A DNA stretch of 42,537 nt, taken from NCBI GenBank assembly GCA_019747095.1, contig JAIERG010000029.1, forward strand, positions 1 to 42,537. The letters run 5' to 3'. Origin of the DNA: Caulobacteraceae bacterium. GTDB taxonomy: Bacteria > Pseudomonadota > Alphaproteobacteria > Caulobacterales > Caulobacteraceae. Below the pieces are notes generated by a model. The model saw nothing but the letters and a program-made list of their open reading frames with translations. It was not told where the DNA came from and did no database searches. The translations under genes and the position numbers were made by a program. Position 1 is the first letter of the stretch, and each line of letters begins with the position of its first letter. Positions 1 through 7,352 of this stretch are shown here, in pieces.

Positions 1-449
1 TGTTCGCCACGACCAACACCATCGGCCTGGGCGACACCTCGGGCCTGTATCACGGCACCCAGCAGATCAATCAGGGCCAGATGGACCGCTGGTCGATCGT
101 GACCACGCTGAACTACCTCGATCACGATGTGGAGGCCGAAATCGTGGCCGCCAAGGTGCCGGAGTGGGTCGACGCCGAGGGCCGCAGGAAGATAGCGGCC
201 ATGGTCCGCGTCGCCGACATGACGCGGAACGCCTTCATGAACGGCGACATTTCGACGGTCATGAGCCCCCGCACGGTCATCACCTGGGCCCAGAACGCCC
301 AGATCTTCGGCGGCGACCTGGGCCTCAGCTTCCGGCTGACGTTCCTGAACAAGTGCGACGAGCTGGAACGGCCGACGATCGCGGAGTTCTATCAGCGGGC
401 GTTTGGGGAGGACCTGCCCGAGGCAGCGGTCAGGGTGAAGGTGGGCTAG
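1..449 (+). CDS. cobS: Cobaltochelatase subunit CobS, C-terminal part (5' truncated by window edge)
   Basis: This is the last ~149 codons of a gene that begins before the window; the reading frame is open from base 3. The translation upstream of the first ATG in the ORF track continues the family pattern ([16 protein letters not shown], then [10 protein letters not shown]), so the 122-aa ORF in the track is not the true start. CobS is the AAA+ ATPase subunit of the aerobic cobaltochelatase that, with CobN and CobT, inserts cobalt into hydrogenobyrinic acid a,c-diamide in B12 biosynthesis. The visible part covers the end of the AAA+ core and the conserved tail ([25 protein letters not shown]). 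The nucleotide-binding Walker A motif lies outside the window. cobT does not follow; an unrelated HNH gene starts four bases after the stop. The family call is secure. Confidence 0.93.
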   Translation, partial: FATTNTIGLGDTSGLYHGTQQINQGQMDRWSIVTTLNYLDHDVEAEIVAAKVPEWVDAEGRRKIAAMVRVADMTRNAFMNGDISTVMSPRTVITWAQNAQIFGGDLGLSFRLTFLNKCDELERPTIAEFYQRAFGEDLPEAAVRVKVG

Positions 450-453
450 GCCA

Positions 454-1356
454 TTGGCTCAGAACATCTTCTATCAACAGGCAGGTCGGCGAGGGGAAGC
501 CGACTTTCCGAAATCGATCGTCGATGAGCAGGGCACTCTCCGCCGGTTCAACGCGGACTCTCTCCTTGCCGAGTTCGACTTCCCGGCGGATGTCACGTCA
601 ACTCTGCCTCGCGATGATGTCCAGGTATGGGGCGTCCCATCTGGAGCTCGCAGCTACTTTCAGAAGATGCGCCCCGGCGATGTGTTTTTGCTCATTGGCC
701 AACTAAGCAAGCATGCGCTTGAGTACGGGCAGTTCTTTTACGCCGGGCGAATCGTTCATGTGGTTGAGAGAGAGAACTTTGCACTCTCAGAACGCATATG
801 GGGTGATCAAGGCTTTCCTCTCATCTTCCTGCTCGAAGGTAGGTTGATCGACTATTCGTGGCTAGAGTTCACTTCCGACTTCGGCTTCAAGCCGGGCTTC
901 TACCTCGCTGGCCAGACGATGCGGATTGCTCCAGAAAGGGTACATGCCTCCCCATACAAAACCGTTGAGGCGTTTGCTGCAGCTTTGGGACTGGGGGATC
1001 TGCCCGTCGAGCCAGGTTCAGTCGCTCCAGAACCTGATCGAAGGGGCTTTGCGGAAGGCTCCCGAACTCTCCGAGAACACCTAAGGCTGGAGCGCTCGAC
1101 CGCGCTGGTTGGGCAATTCAAGGCGGGACTTGATGACTTTTGCTGCGCAATCTGCGGCTTCGATTTTGAGGCTACATTTGGTGAGTTGGGTAGGGGCTTT
1201 ATCGAAGCTCATCATGTTGAGCCACTTGGTGAAACGGGCGCGTCGTTCCGACATGTCGAGGATCTGTTACCGGTCTGCTCGAACTGCCATCGTATGCTCC
1301 ACCGGCGATGGCCAGCCCTACGGCCTGACGAACTCCGTGCAATAGTAAAGACCTAA
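454..1356 (+). CDS. HNH endonuclease with PUA/EVE-like N-terminal region
   Basis: 300 aa from a TTG codon, the first in-frame start after a TGA at 436; an AGGTGGG stretch about ten bases upstream can act as ribosome-binding site. The C-terminal third is a zinc-type HNH nuclease: CCAICGF near residue 230, the catalytic EAHH near 251-254, and CSNCHRMLHRR near 275-285. The N-terminal ~170 residues carry patterns such as RPGDVFLLIG and IWGDQGFPLIF that resemble PUA/EVE-fold modified-base readers; this is pattern recognition, not a confirmed hit. Known proteins with such a reader fused to HNH cut DNA containing modified bases, so a type IV-like restriction role is an inference. The gene is visibly less GC-rich than its neighbours and sits between cobS and a gene on the other strand, which suggests acquisition. 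Its stop overlaps the stop of the convergent holin-like gene by two bases. Confidence 0.8.
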   Translation: MAQNIFYQQAGRRGEADFPKSIVDEQGTLRRFNADSLLAEFDFPADVTSTLPRDDVQVWGVPSGARSYFQKMRPGDVFLLIGQLSKHALEYGQFFYAGRIVHVVERENFALSERIWGDQGFPLIFLLEGRLIDYSWLEFTSDFGFKPGFYLAGQTMRIAPERVHASPYKTVEAFAAALGLGDLPVEPGSVAPEPDRRGFAEGSRTLREHLRLERSTALVGQFKAGLDDFCCAICGFDFEATFGELGRGFIEAHHVEPLGETGASFRHVEDLLPVCSNCHRMLHRRWPALRPDELRAIVKT

Positions 1357-1715
1357 CCGCTCCGTCGCGGCCGATCGTCCGGGATCGCCGATCCCACCAC
1401 CCAGCTGACCAACCCGGTCACAATGGCCGCCCCGACGCCCGCCCACAGGCCATCGACCTCGAACCCGCCGAGGAAGCTGGCGACCAGGCCGATGGTGGCG
1501 GCGTTCACGACCAGCAGGAACAGGCCGAAGGTGATGACCGTCAGCGGAAAGGTCAGCACCACCAGAATGGGCCGCACCACGGCATTGACGATGCCTAGCA
1601 ACACCGCCGCGGCGATCAGAGAGCCCGTCTGCGTGAACGCCACGCCCGGCACGAGGTAGGCCGCCAGCCAAAGGCCCAGCGCCGTCACCACCGCCTGGAG
1701 AATGAACCTCAGCAT
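1353..1715 (-). CDS. Phage holin family / four-helix small membrane protein
   Basis: The ORF track extends to 1781, but the natural start is the internal ATG at 1715 (MLRFILQ), preceded on the minus strand by GGGAGCGAGGG. This gives 120 aa with four hydrophobic segments: residues ~5-25, 30-48, 52-78 and 88-112. The pattern LLGIVNAVVRPILVVLTFPLTVITFGLFLLVVNA is the signature of the 'phage holin family IV / DUF360' membrane proteins, which are widespread on bacterial chromosomes and whose physiological role is not established; true holin activity should not be assumed. It is a stand-alone gene, convergent with the HNH gene (stop codons overlap by two bases) and divergent from the CsbD gene. Confidence 0.85.
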   Translation of the reverse strand: MLRFILQAVVTALGLWLAAYLVPGVAFTQTGSLIAAAVLLGIVNAVVRPILVVLTFPLTVITFGLFLLVVNAATIGLVASFLGGFEVDGLWAGVGAAIVTGLVSWVVGSAIPDDRPRRSG

Positions 1716-1864
1716 CGCCCTCGCTCCCGGTTTCGTCGCATTTCCGGCGTTGCATATCGCCACGGTCGGCCTCCCCCGCAACCATCGGCGTTAGCGGAAC
1801 CGTAGCGGTTGACGTGCGCTATCAGGAGCAGCCTCCCCGGCTCACGCACATGAAGGATCGATCT

Positions 1865-2176
1865 ATGAGAGAAGAACGCATCGAAGGGGCCGCGACCGGC
1901 CTGAATGGAAAACTCAAGGGCGGCCTCGGCCGTCTCACCGGCGATACAAAGCTGCAACTCGAGGGCAAGTTCGACGAGGTCAAGGGCAAGGCGCTGGACG
2001 CTTACGGTCGCGCCATCGACAAGCTGGAAACACTGAGCGATCGAGCGCCCGCTGATCTGCGCGAGCCGGTCCGGACAGGCCTGGACTTCGCCCGCAGAAA
2101 GCCGCTGGTGACGACCGGTATCATCGCGGTGCTGGCTTTCATCCTGGCCGGGTCAGGCCGCCGTCGGCGTTACTGA
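1865..2176 (+). CDS. CsbD family stress protein with C-terminal membrane segment
   Basis: The start at 1865 (MREERIEG) was chosen because AAGGA lies eight bases upstream; the ATGs at 1814 and 1850 lack such a site. The protein has 103 aa. Residues ~5-35 match the CsbD repeat (GKLKGGLGRLTGDTKLQLEG, FDEVKGKA), a small hydrophilic domain found in general-stress-induced proteins such as B. subtilis CsbD. A hydrophobic helix (VTTGIIAVLAFILAG) followed by a basic tail SGRRRRY ends the protein, so it may be tethered to the membrane, an arrangement seen in alphaproteobacterial relatives. The biochemical function of the family is unknown. The gene is monocistronic, followed by a strong terminator hairpin. 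Confidence 0.85.
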   Translation: MREERIEGAATGLNGKLKGGLGRLTGDTKLQLEGKFDEVKGKALDAYGRAIDKLETLSDRAPADLREPVRTGLDFARRKPLVTTGIIAVLAFILAGSGRRRRY

Positions 2177-2197
2177 TCGCCCCGCACGAAAGACACG

Positions 2198-2226
2198 AAA
2201 GGCCCGGGATCGCTCCCGGGCCTTTT
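2198..2226. terminator. Rho-independent terminator (bidirectional) between csbD-like gene and clpA
   Basis: A perfect nine-base-pair stem GGCCCGGGA / TCCCGGGCC with a four-base loop (TCGC), preceded by AAA and followed by TTTT. It lies 21 bases after the CsbD stop and 20 bases after the clpA stop on the other strand, so it can end both convergent transcripts. Confidence 0.88.
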
Positions 2227-2245
2227 GCCTTGAAGCAGAGCGAGG

Positions 2246-4558
2246 TCAGACCGCCTCGCCGTCGACAGTCTCCTTGGCGGGCGCGCCAGCCGTTGAAGTG
2301 ATATCGAAGACGATCTTGCCGTCCTTGAGCTCCACCCGCACGTGTCCACCGCGCGTGAGCCTTCCGAACAGGATGTCGTCGGCGAGCGGCTTCTTGATGT
2401 GCTCCTGGATCGTCCGGGCCAGGGGCCGGGCCCCGTAGAGTTCGTCGAAGCCATTCTTGGCCAGCCAGTCGGTGGCGTCGTCGGTCAGTTCGATGGTGAT
2501 GTTGCGGTCCGCCAGCTGGGCTTCCAGCTGAAGCACGAACTTGGTCACCACCTGGCGGATGGTCTCGGAATCCAGCGCCTTGAAGGCGACGATGGCGTCC
2601 AGACGGTTCCTGAACTCCGGCGCGAACAGGCGCTGGATGGCCTTGTCGTCCTCGCCCTCGACCTTGCCGCGACCAAAGCCGATGGAGGCCCGGGCGTTGT
2701 CCGCGGCACCGGCGTTGGTGGTCATGATCAGGACGGTGTTCCTGAAATCGACCTTCTTGCCGACGGCGTCGGTCAGCATCCCGTTGTCCATGACCTGGAG
2801 CAGGATGTTGTAGACGTCCGGGTGCGCCTTCTCGATCTCGTCGAGCAGAACCACGGCATGCGGATGCTGGTCGACGGCGTCGGTCAGAAGCCCGCCCTGG
2901 TCATGGCCGACGTAGCCCGGAGGGGCACCGATCAGACGGCTGACGGTGTGACGCTCCATGTACTCCGACATGTCGAAACGCAGCATCTCGATGCCGAGCG
3001 TCGCCGCCAGCTGCTTGGCCACCTCGGTCTTGCCGACGCCGGTCGGGCCCGAGAACAGGAAGGCGCCGATGGGCTTTTGCGGATCGCGCAGACCGGCACG
3101 CGCCAGCTTCATGGCCGAGGAGACCTGCTCGATCGCCGCGTCCTGACCGAAGACCGCGCGATTCAGGTCGTCCTTCAGCGCCTTCAGGCTCTCGGTGTCG
3201 GACTTGGACACCGACTTCGGCGGGATGCGGGCCATCTTGGCGATGACGGCCTCGACCTCCTTCTGGCCGATGACCTTCTTTCGCTTGGATTCGGCCAGCA
3301 GCATCTGGGACGCGCCCGCCTCGTCGATGACGTCGATGGCCTTGTCCGGCAGCTTGCGGTCGGTCATGTAGCGCGCCGACAGCTCGACCGCCGAGCGAAT
3401 GGCGGAGTCGGTGTAACGTAGCTTGTGGTGGGTCTCGTAGGAGCTCTTCAGCCCCTTTAGGATCTTCACCGTATCTTCGATCGTCGGCTCGTTGACGTCG
3501 ATCTTCTGGAAGCGACGGACCAGAGCGCGGTCCTTCTCGAAGTGCTGGCGATACTCCTTGTAGGTCGTCGAGCCCATGCAGCGAAGGCTGCCGGACGCGA
3601 GCGCGGGCTTCAGCAGATTGGACGCGTCCATCGCCCCGCCCGAGGTGGCGCCCGCGCCGATCACCGTGTGGATCTCGTCGATGAACAGGATGGCGTCGTC
3701 GTGGTTCTCGAGCTCCTTGACGACCTGCTTCAGCCGCTCCTCGAAGTCGCCGCGGTAACGGGTGCCGGCCAGCAGCGCGCCCATGTCGAGCGAGTAGATG
3801 GTCGCGCCCTTAAGCACGTCCGGGACCTCGCCGTTGACGATCTTGCGGGCCAGGCCTTCGGCGATCGCGGTCTTGCCGACGCCGGGCTCGCCGACCAGCA
3901 GCGGGTTGTTCTTGGTCCGGCGGCAAAGGATCTGGATCGAGCGCTCGACCTCGGCCAGCCGGCCGATCAGGGGGTCGACCTTGCCGTTCCTCGACTTCTC
4001 GTTGAGGTCGACGCAGTAGGCCTCCAGCGCCTCTCCGCCCGACTTGACGGCGGCGGCGTCCTCCGCCTCCTCCGGCGACTGGCCGGCGGCCTTGGCGGGA
4101 CGCGTCTCGCCCTGCCCCGCCTTCTTGGCGATGCCGTGGGCGATGAAGTTGACCGCGTCGTAGCGGGTCATGTCCTGCTCCTGCAGGAAGTAGGCGGCGT
4201 GGCTCTCGCGCTCCGAGAAGATGGCGACCAGCACGTTTGCGCCGGAAACCTCTTCCCGGCCCGAGGACTGGACGTGGATCACAGCGCGCTGGATCACGCG
4301 CTGGAAGCCGGCGGTGGGCTTGGCGTCCTCGCCGTCCGACGTCGCGAGCGCGGCGAGGTCGGTATCGACATACAGGGTCAGGGCCGTCTTCAACGCCGTC
4401 AGATCGACGTTGCAGGCCTTCATCACTGCAGAGGCGTCCGGGTCGTCAACCAGGGCGAGCAGGAGGTGTTCGAGGGTGGCGTACTCATGCCGGCGCTCAT
4501 TGGCGTAGGCCACGGCGCGGTGCAGGGTCTCTTCGAGAGGACGCGAAAACGAGGGCAT
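2246..4558 (-). CDS. clpA: ATP-dependent Clp protease ATP-binding subunit ClpA
   Basis: 770 aa from the ATG at 4558 ([15 protein letters not shown]), close to the 758 aa of E. coli ClpA; the longer track ORF runs back into clpS in another frame. GAGAGGAA precedes the start. Domains in order: Clp_N repeat domain (~1-145), an acidic/alanine linker, AAA+ module D1 with Walker A GEPGVGKT (~220) and Walker B ILFIDEIH, and D2 with Walker A GPTGVGKT (~495) and Walker [11 protein letters not shown]. The D2 loop SIGFGRGK is the ClpP-docking IGF/IGL loop, so it should unfold substrates for ClpP. There is no long middle domain, which rules out ClpB. clpS lies immediately upstream on the same strand, 13 bases away, consistent with ClpS delivering N-degron substrates to ClpAP in the cytoplasm. 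Confidence 0.97.
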   Translation of the reverse strand: MPSFSRPLEETLHRAVAYANERRHEYATLEHLLLALVDDPDASAVMKACNVDLTALKTALTLYVDTDLAALATSDGEDAKPTAGFQRVIQRAVIHVQSSGREEVSGANVLVAIFSERESHAAYFLQEQDMTRYDAVNFIAHGIAKKAGQGETRPAKAAGQSPEEAEDAAAVKSGGEALEAYCVDLNEKSRNGKVDPLIGRLAEVERSIQILCRRTKNNPLLVGEPGVGKTAIAEGLARKIVNGEVPDVLKGATIYSLDMGALLAGTRYRGDFEERLKQVVKELENHDDAILFIDEIHTVIGAGATSGGAMDASNLLKPALASGSLRCMGSTTYKEYRQHFEKDRALVRRFQKIDVNEPTIEDTVKILKGLKSSYETHHKLRYTDSAIRSAVELSARYMTDRKLPDKAIDVIDEAGASQMLLAESKRKKVIGQKEVEAVIAKMARIPPKSVSKSDTESLKALKDDLNRAVFGQDAAIEQVSSAMKLARAGLRDPQKPIGAFLFSGPTGVGKTEVAKQLAATLGIEMLRFDMSEYMERHTVSRLIGAPPGYVGHDQGGLLTDAVDQHPHAVVLLDEIEKAHPDVYNILLQVMDNGMLTDAVGKKVDFRNTVLIMTTNAGAADNARASIGFGRGKVEGEDDKAIQRLFAPEFRNRLDAIVAFKALDSETIRQVVTKFVLQLEAQLADRNITIELTDDATDWLAKNGFDELYGARPLARTIQEHIKKPLADDILFGRLTRGGHVRVELKDGKIVFDITSTAGAPAKETVDGEAV

Positions 4559-4571
4559 GGGGAGGTTCCTC

Positions 4572-4904
4572 TCAGTCCTTTTCCATCGTGCATTGCAGGG
4601 GGTGCTGGTGGCGCCGCGCCGTCTCGACCACCTGGGCGACCTTGGTTTCGGCCACTTCGTAGGTGTAGACGCCGCACACGCCGACGCCATGCTGGTGCAC
4701 ATGCAGCATGATGCGGGTCGCGTCCTCGCGACTCTTCTGGAAGAACCGCTCCAGCACGTAAACGACGAACTCCATTGGTGTGTAGTCGTCGTTCAGGATC
4801 AGCACCCGATAGAGCGAGGGCTTCTGAAGCTTGGGCTTCGTCTCGGTGACGGTGGCGGCACCGATGCCGCCTCCGCCCTGTTCGCCGGGTCTTCGCGTCG
4901 CCAT
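4572..4904 (-). CDS. clpS: ATP-dependent Clp protease adaptor ClpS
   Basis: 110 aa from an ATG at 4904. The core is unmistakable: [20 protein letters not shown], then [20 protein letters not shown] and [13 protein letters not shown]. The [10 protein letters not shown] segment contributes the N-degron binding pocket (Asn and Asp that hold the alpha-amino group) and the HVHQHG segment the conserved His/hydrophobic wall. The first ~25 residues are the flexible tail that enters the ClpA pore. It lies directly upstream of clpA on the same strand, so the two are probably co-transcribed and act together in N-end-rule degradation. Confidence 0.97.
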   Translation of the reverse strand: MATRRPGEQGGGGIGAATVTETKPKLQKPSLYRVLILNDDYTPMEFVVYVLERFFQKSREDATRIMLHVHQHGVGVCGVYTYEVAETKVAQVVETARRHQHPLQCTMEKD

Positions 4905-4995
4905 TCTCAGTCCGTCGGGGAGTCGATGGATCAGATAGGCAATGATGGCTGGATTTGAAGGCGCGTCCAGTCACGGCTTTGCGTCAAGACGCGAA

Positions 4996-5025
4996 AAGGG
5001 CCCCCGGATCGATCCGGGAGCCCTT
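4996..5025 (-). terminator. Rho-independent terminator downstream of phasin gene
   Basis: Interrupted stem AAGGGC-C-CCCGGATC / GATCCGGG-A-GCCCTT with one C/A mismatch; read on the minus strand it is followed by TTTT. It lies 23 bases past the phasin stop and upstream of clpS. Confidence 0.82.
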
Positions 5026-5048
5026 CGATAGCCTCCAAAAAGTCAGGC

Positions 5049-5540
5049 TTAGCGAGCGGCCTGGAACTTCTCGACGGTCGCGGTCACGCGCTCGTTGATC
5101 GGCTTGAAGCTGTCCTTGACCGAAGCGGTCAGGGTCTCGGTCATCTTGGTGACTTCCGACAGGTGGGTTTCCATCGCCGACTTGGCGAAGTTGGTCTGCA
5201 GCTCGATGAGCTCCTGGATCGAACGGGCCTGGGCCATCGACTGGGCGGCGGCGACGCCGTGCTCCCAGCTGGTCTTGCCATAGGACAGGGCCTGGGCCGA
5301 CAGGGCCTCAGCGCCCTTCTGGGCGGCGGTGGCCGAAGCAGTCAGGGCTTCGAGGTTCGACTTGGAGTGAGCGGCCAGCTCGTTCAGCGAGGCGGTCGTC
5401 TTTTCCATGCCTTCGCGGACGGCCTTGACGCCAGCGGCCTGAACGGTCTCGGCCTGGGCCTTGAACTGCTCGACCTGAGCCTTCGTCGCGGCTTCGGTCT
5501 GCTTGACGGTCTTGGTGATGGTTTCGGCGGTGTCAGCCAT
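5049..5540 (-). CDS. Phasin family protein (PHA granule-associated)
   Basis: The start is the ATG at 5540 (MADTAETITKTV), preceded by CAGGAGA; the track ORF to 5666 runs through the untranslated leader. The 163-aa product is almost entirely helical, rich in Ala, Gln, Lys and Thr and without Cys or a signal peptide. The block ELIELQTNFAKSAMETHLSE is typical of phasins, amphipathic proteins that coat polyhydroxyalkanoate granules and limit their size. No pha synthesis genes are nearby. A long palindrome lies ~110-130 bases upstream and a terminator follows, so it appears to be a monocistronic, separately regulated gene. Some phasin-like proteins have chaperone-like roles instead, which the sequence cannot exclude. 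Confidence 0.87.
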   Translation of the reverse strand: MADTAETITKTVKQTEAATKAQVEQFKAQAETVQAAGVKAVREGMEKTTASLNELAAHSKSNLEALTASATAAQKGAEALSAQALSYGKTSWEHGVAAAQSMAQARSIQELIELQTNFAKSAMETHLSEVTKMTETLTASVKDSFKPINERVTATVEKFQAAR

Positions 5541-5647
5541 TTGGTGTCTCCTGAAGCTCGTGAACCGCGGTTGATCCGCGTGAATTCCTTCACCCCTGCT
5601 GAGGCGATGAGCGCGTATATGGTGCAAGTGCGAAATCTGGTCAAGTA

Positions 5648-5670
5648 GATTTTGTGCAGCGCACAAAATC
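5648..5670. promoter_or_regulatory. Perfect inverted repeat upstream of phasin gene (candidate operator)
   Basis: GATTTTGTGC-AGC-GCACAAAATC: ten-base arms around three bases, in the divergent region between the phasin gene and the DD-carboxypeptidase gene. The centre TGCagcGCA resembles the TGC/GCA-type sites reported for alphaproteobacterial PhaR repressors of phasin genes; that assignment is an inference. It has no T-run that would make it a good terminator, and no gene ends nearby. Confidence 0.5.
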
Positions 5671-5823
5671 TGACGAGCGTCGCTCGCCCATCAGGATTCG
5701 TCCGTTCAATTCAGCGTTGACGTCTGCTTAACCGACATGAAACCTGCGGACCTCATGTTAGGCTGACACTTGCGTCGCGCCGGGGGCCGTCGTCGCGTCA
5801 CGAACGGATGAGGCTGTTTGCCG

Positions 5824-7347
5824 ATGATGCGTTTTCTCCCCAAGAGACTTTGGTCCGTTCGGCGTCGCGTCGTCGCGATGTTGGCCATGATCTCTCTGGT
5901 GCTGGGCAGTGGTTTGGGCACCCTGGACCAGGTACGGGCCCAAGCCGGCGAAAACACGCGCTATGCCGCCATCGTCGTTGACGCCACGACCGGCGAAGTT
6001 CTGTTTGCTCGCCATGCTGACAGCCGTAGGTACCCCGCCTCCATCACAAAGGTGATGACGCTTTACCTCGCGTTCGAGGCGCTGGAACGGGGACAAGTGC
6101 GCCTCGACGACGTCATCACAGTATCTCCTCTCGCAGCCTCACAGCCGCCGTCCAAGCTTGGGCTGGCCGCCGGGCAGACGATTCGACTGGACGACGCCAT
6201 GCGCGCGACCGCAGTCCGTTCGGCCAATGACATGGCGGTTGTCATTGCCGAGCACATTGCCGGGTCTGAGGCGCGGTTCGCCTCCATGATGACGCTTAAG
6301 GCTCAAGAACTGGGCATGACGCAGACCCGCTACGTCAACCCAAACGGCCTGCCCGATAGCCGGCAGCTGACTTCGGCGCGCGACCTCGCGATCCTGGCCC
6401 GGGCAGTGATGCGCGACTACCCCCAGTATTACGCCTACTTCGGGCAGCACGACTGGGTGTATGAGGGGCGGGACTTTCGTAACACAAACGGTTTGCTGCA
6501 CTCAGGGAACGGTTACGACGGGATCAAGACCGGCTTCACCAACGCTTCGGGTTACAACCTAGCGGCATCCGCGGTTCGGGATGGACGCAGGTTGATCACC
6601 ATCGTCCTCGGCGGCCGATCGAGTGCAACTCGAAATGCGCACGTGGCGGAGCTGATGGATACCGGCTTTGAGGTCGAGCGTCGGCGCGCTGCCGGAGAGC
6701 GGATCCAGGTTGCGCAAGCCTTCTTCGAATCGCGAGGCTTTGGCATCGGCGGGCCGGACACAGGCGCGCCTGTGGCCTACGCGTCACTGAACGGCGCGCC
6801 TTCGACATCCGCAGACACCAGCCAGGGCTCCAACGCCGTGGCCTACGCCTCGCTTCCCGCTGCCTCCATCGTTACGCCCACAGCCGTCGCGAACACGCCA
6901 CCGGCAGGCTACACCCGGGCAACGCCCGTCGCGGCTGGGGCGACGCAGCGCGCTGAGGCCCCTGCGCCGCGTGCCGGGGGAAATCTGACGGCCAGCCTGA
7001 ACAGCGGCGTGACTGAAACAACCTCACTCAACCGTGGCACGACCGGAGCGAGTTCCCGCCCATCGGCCGCTGCCAACACGCGACCCACAGCCCCGGCGCG
7101 ACCAGCATCAGAACGTTGGAGCGTGCAGGTCGGCGCTTTCCGCGACGAGGGCGTGGCGCGGGATTGGCTCGCCGAGGTCAATCGCCGTTTCCGCAGTCAA
7201 TTCTCGAATGCTGAGCGCACCGTGGCCTCAGCGGCCGGGTGGCACAGGTCCCGCTTCACAGGGATGACCGAGGCGGCGGCGCGGGCAGCCTGCGACGCGC
7301 TCGATGCCCGGCGCGTCACCTGCATGGTGGTGCGGCCGGGCGGCTGA
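5824..7347 (+). CDS. D-alanyl-D-alanine carboxypeptidase (S11) with C-terminal SPOR domain
   Basis: The ATG at 5824 (or the next one at 5827) is preferred over the TTG at 5818 of the track; GGATGAGG lies about ten bases upstream. The 507-aa protein begins with a basic segment and a hydrophobic signal (~15-40). The penicillin-binding active-site motifs are all present: SITK (S73-K76), SAN (133-135) and KTG (235-237), which mark a low-molecular-weight PBP of peptidase family S11 that trims the terminal D-Ala of peptidoglycan stem peptides in the periplasm. A ~150-residue Ala/Thr/Pro-rich linker follows, then a SPOR domain (~428-505, starting RWSVQVGAFRDEG) that binds denuded septal glycan. This suggests a role at the division site. 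Convergent with the glycosidase gene, five bases apart. Confidence 0.93.
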   Translation: MMRFLPKRLWSVRRRVVAMLAMISLVLGSGLGTLDQVRAQAGENTRYAAIVVDATTGEVLFARHADSRRYPASITKVMTLYLAFEALERGQVRLDDVITVSPLAASQPPSKLGLAAGQTIRLDDAMRATAVRSANDMAVVIAEHIAGSEARFASMMTLKAQELGMTQTRYVNPNGLPDSRQLTSARDLAILARAVMRDYPQYYAYFGQHDWVYEGRDFRNTNGLLHSGNGYDGIKTGFTNASGYNLAASAVRDGRRLITIVLGGRSSATRNAHVAELMDTGFEVERRRAAGERIQVAQAFFESRGFGIGGPDTGAPVAYASLNGAPSTSADTSQGSNAVAYASLPAASIVTPTAVANTPPAGYTRATPVAAGATQRAEAPAPRAGGNLTASLNSGVTETTSLNRGTTGASSRPSAAANTRPTAPARPASERWSVQVGAFRDEGVARDWLAEVNRRFRSQFSNAERTVASAAGWHRSRFTGMTEAAARAACDALDARRVTCMVVRPGG

Positions 7348-7352
7348 CGGTC

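Noticed and set aside
164-706. 180-aa plus-strand ORF spanning the cobS/HNH junction
   Set aside because: Overlaps two well-supported genes in another frame; Arg/His-rich shadow translation.
1353-1715. Holin as evidence of a prophage
   Set aside because: The family is common on chromosomes and no other phage gene is nearby.
3542-4711. 389-aa plus-strand ORF (and 2342..3421)
   Set aside because: Antisense shadows of clpA in high-GC DNA.
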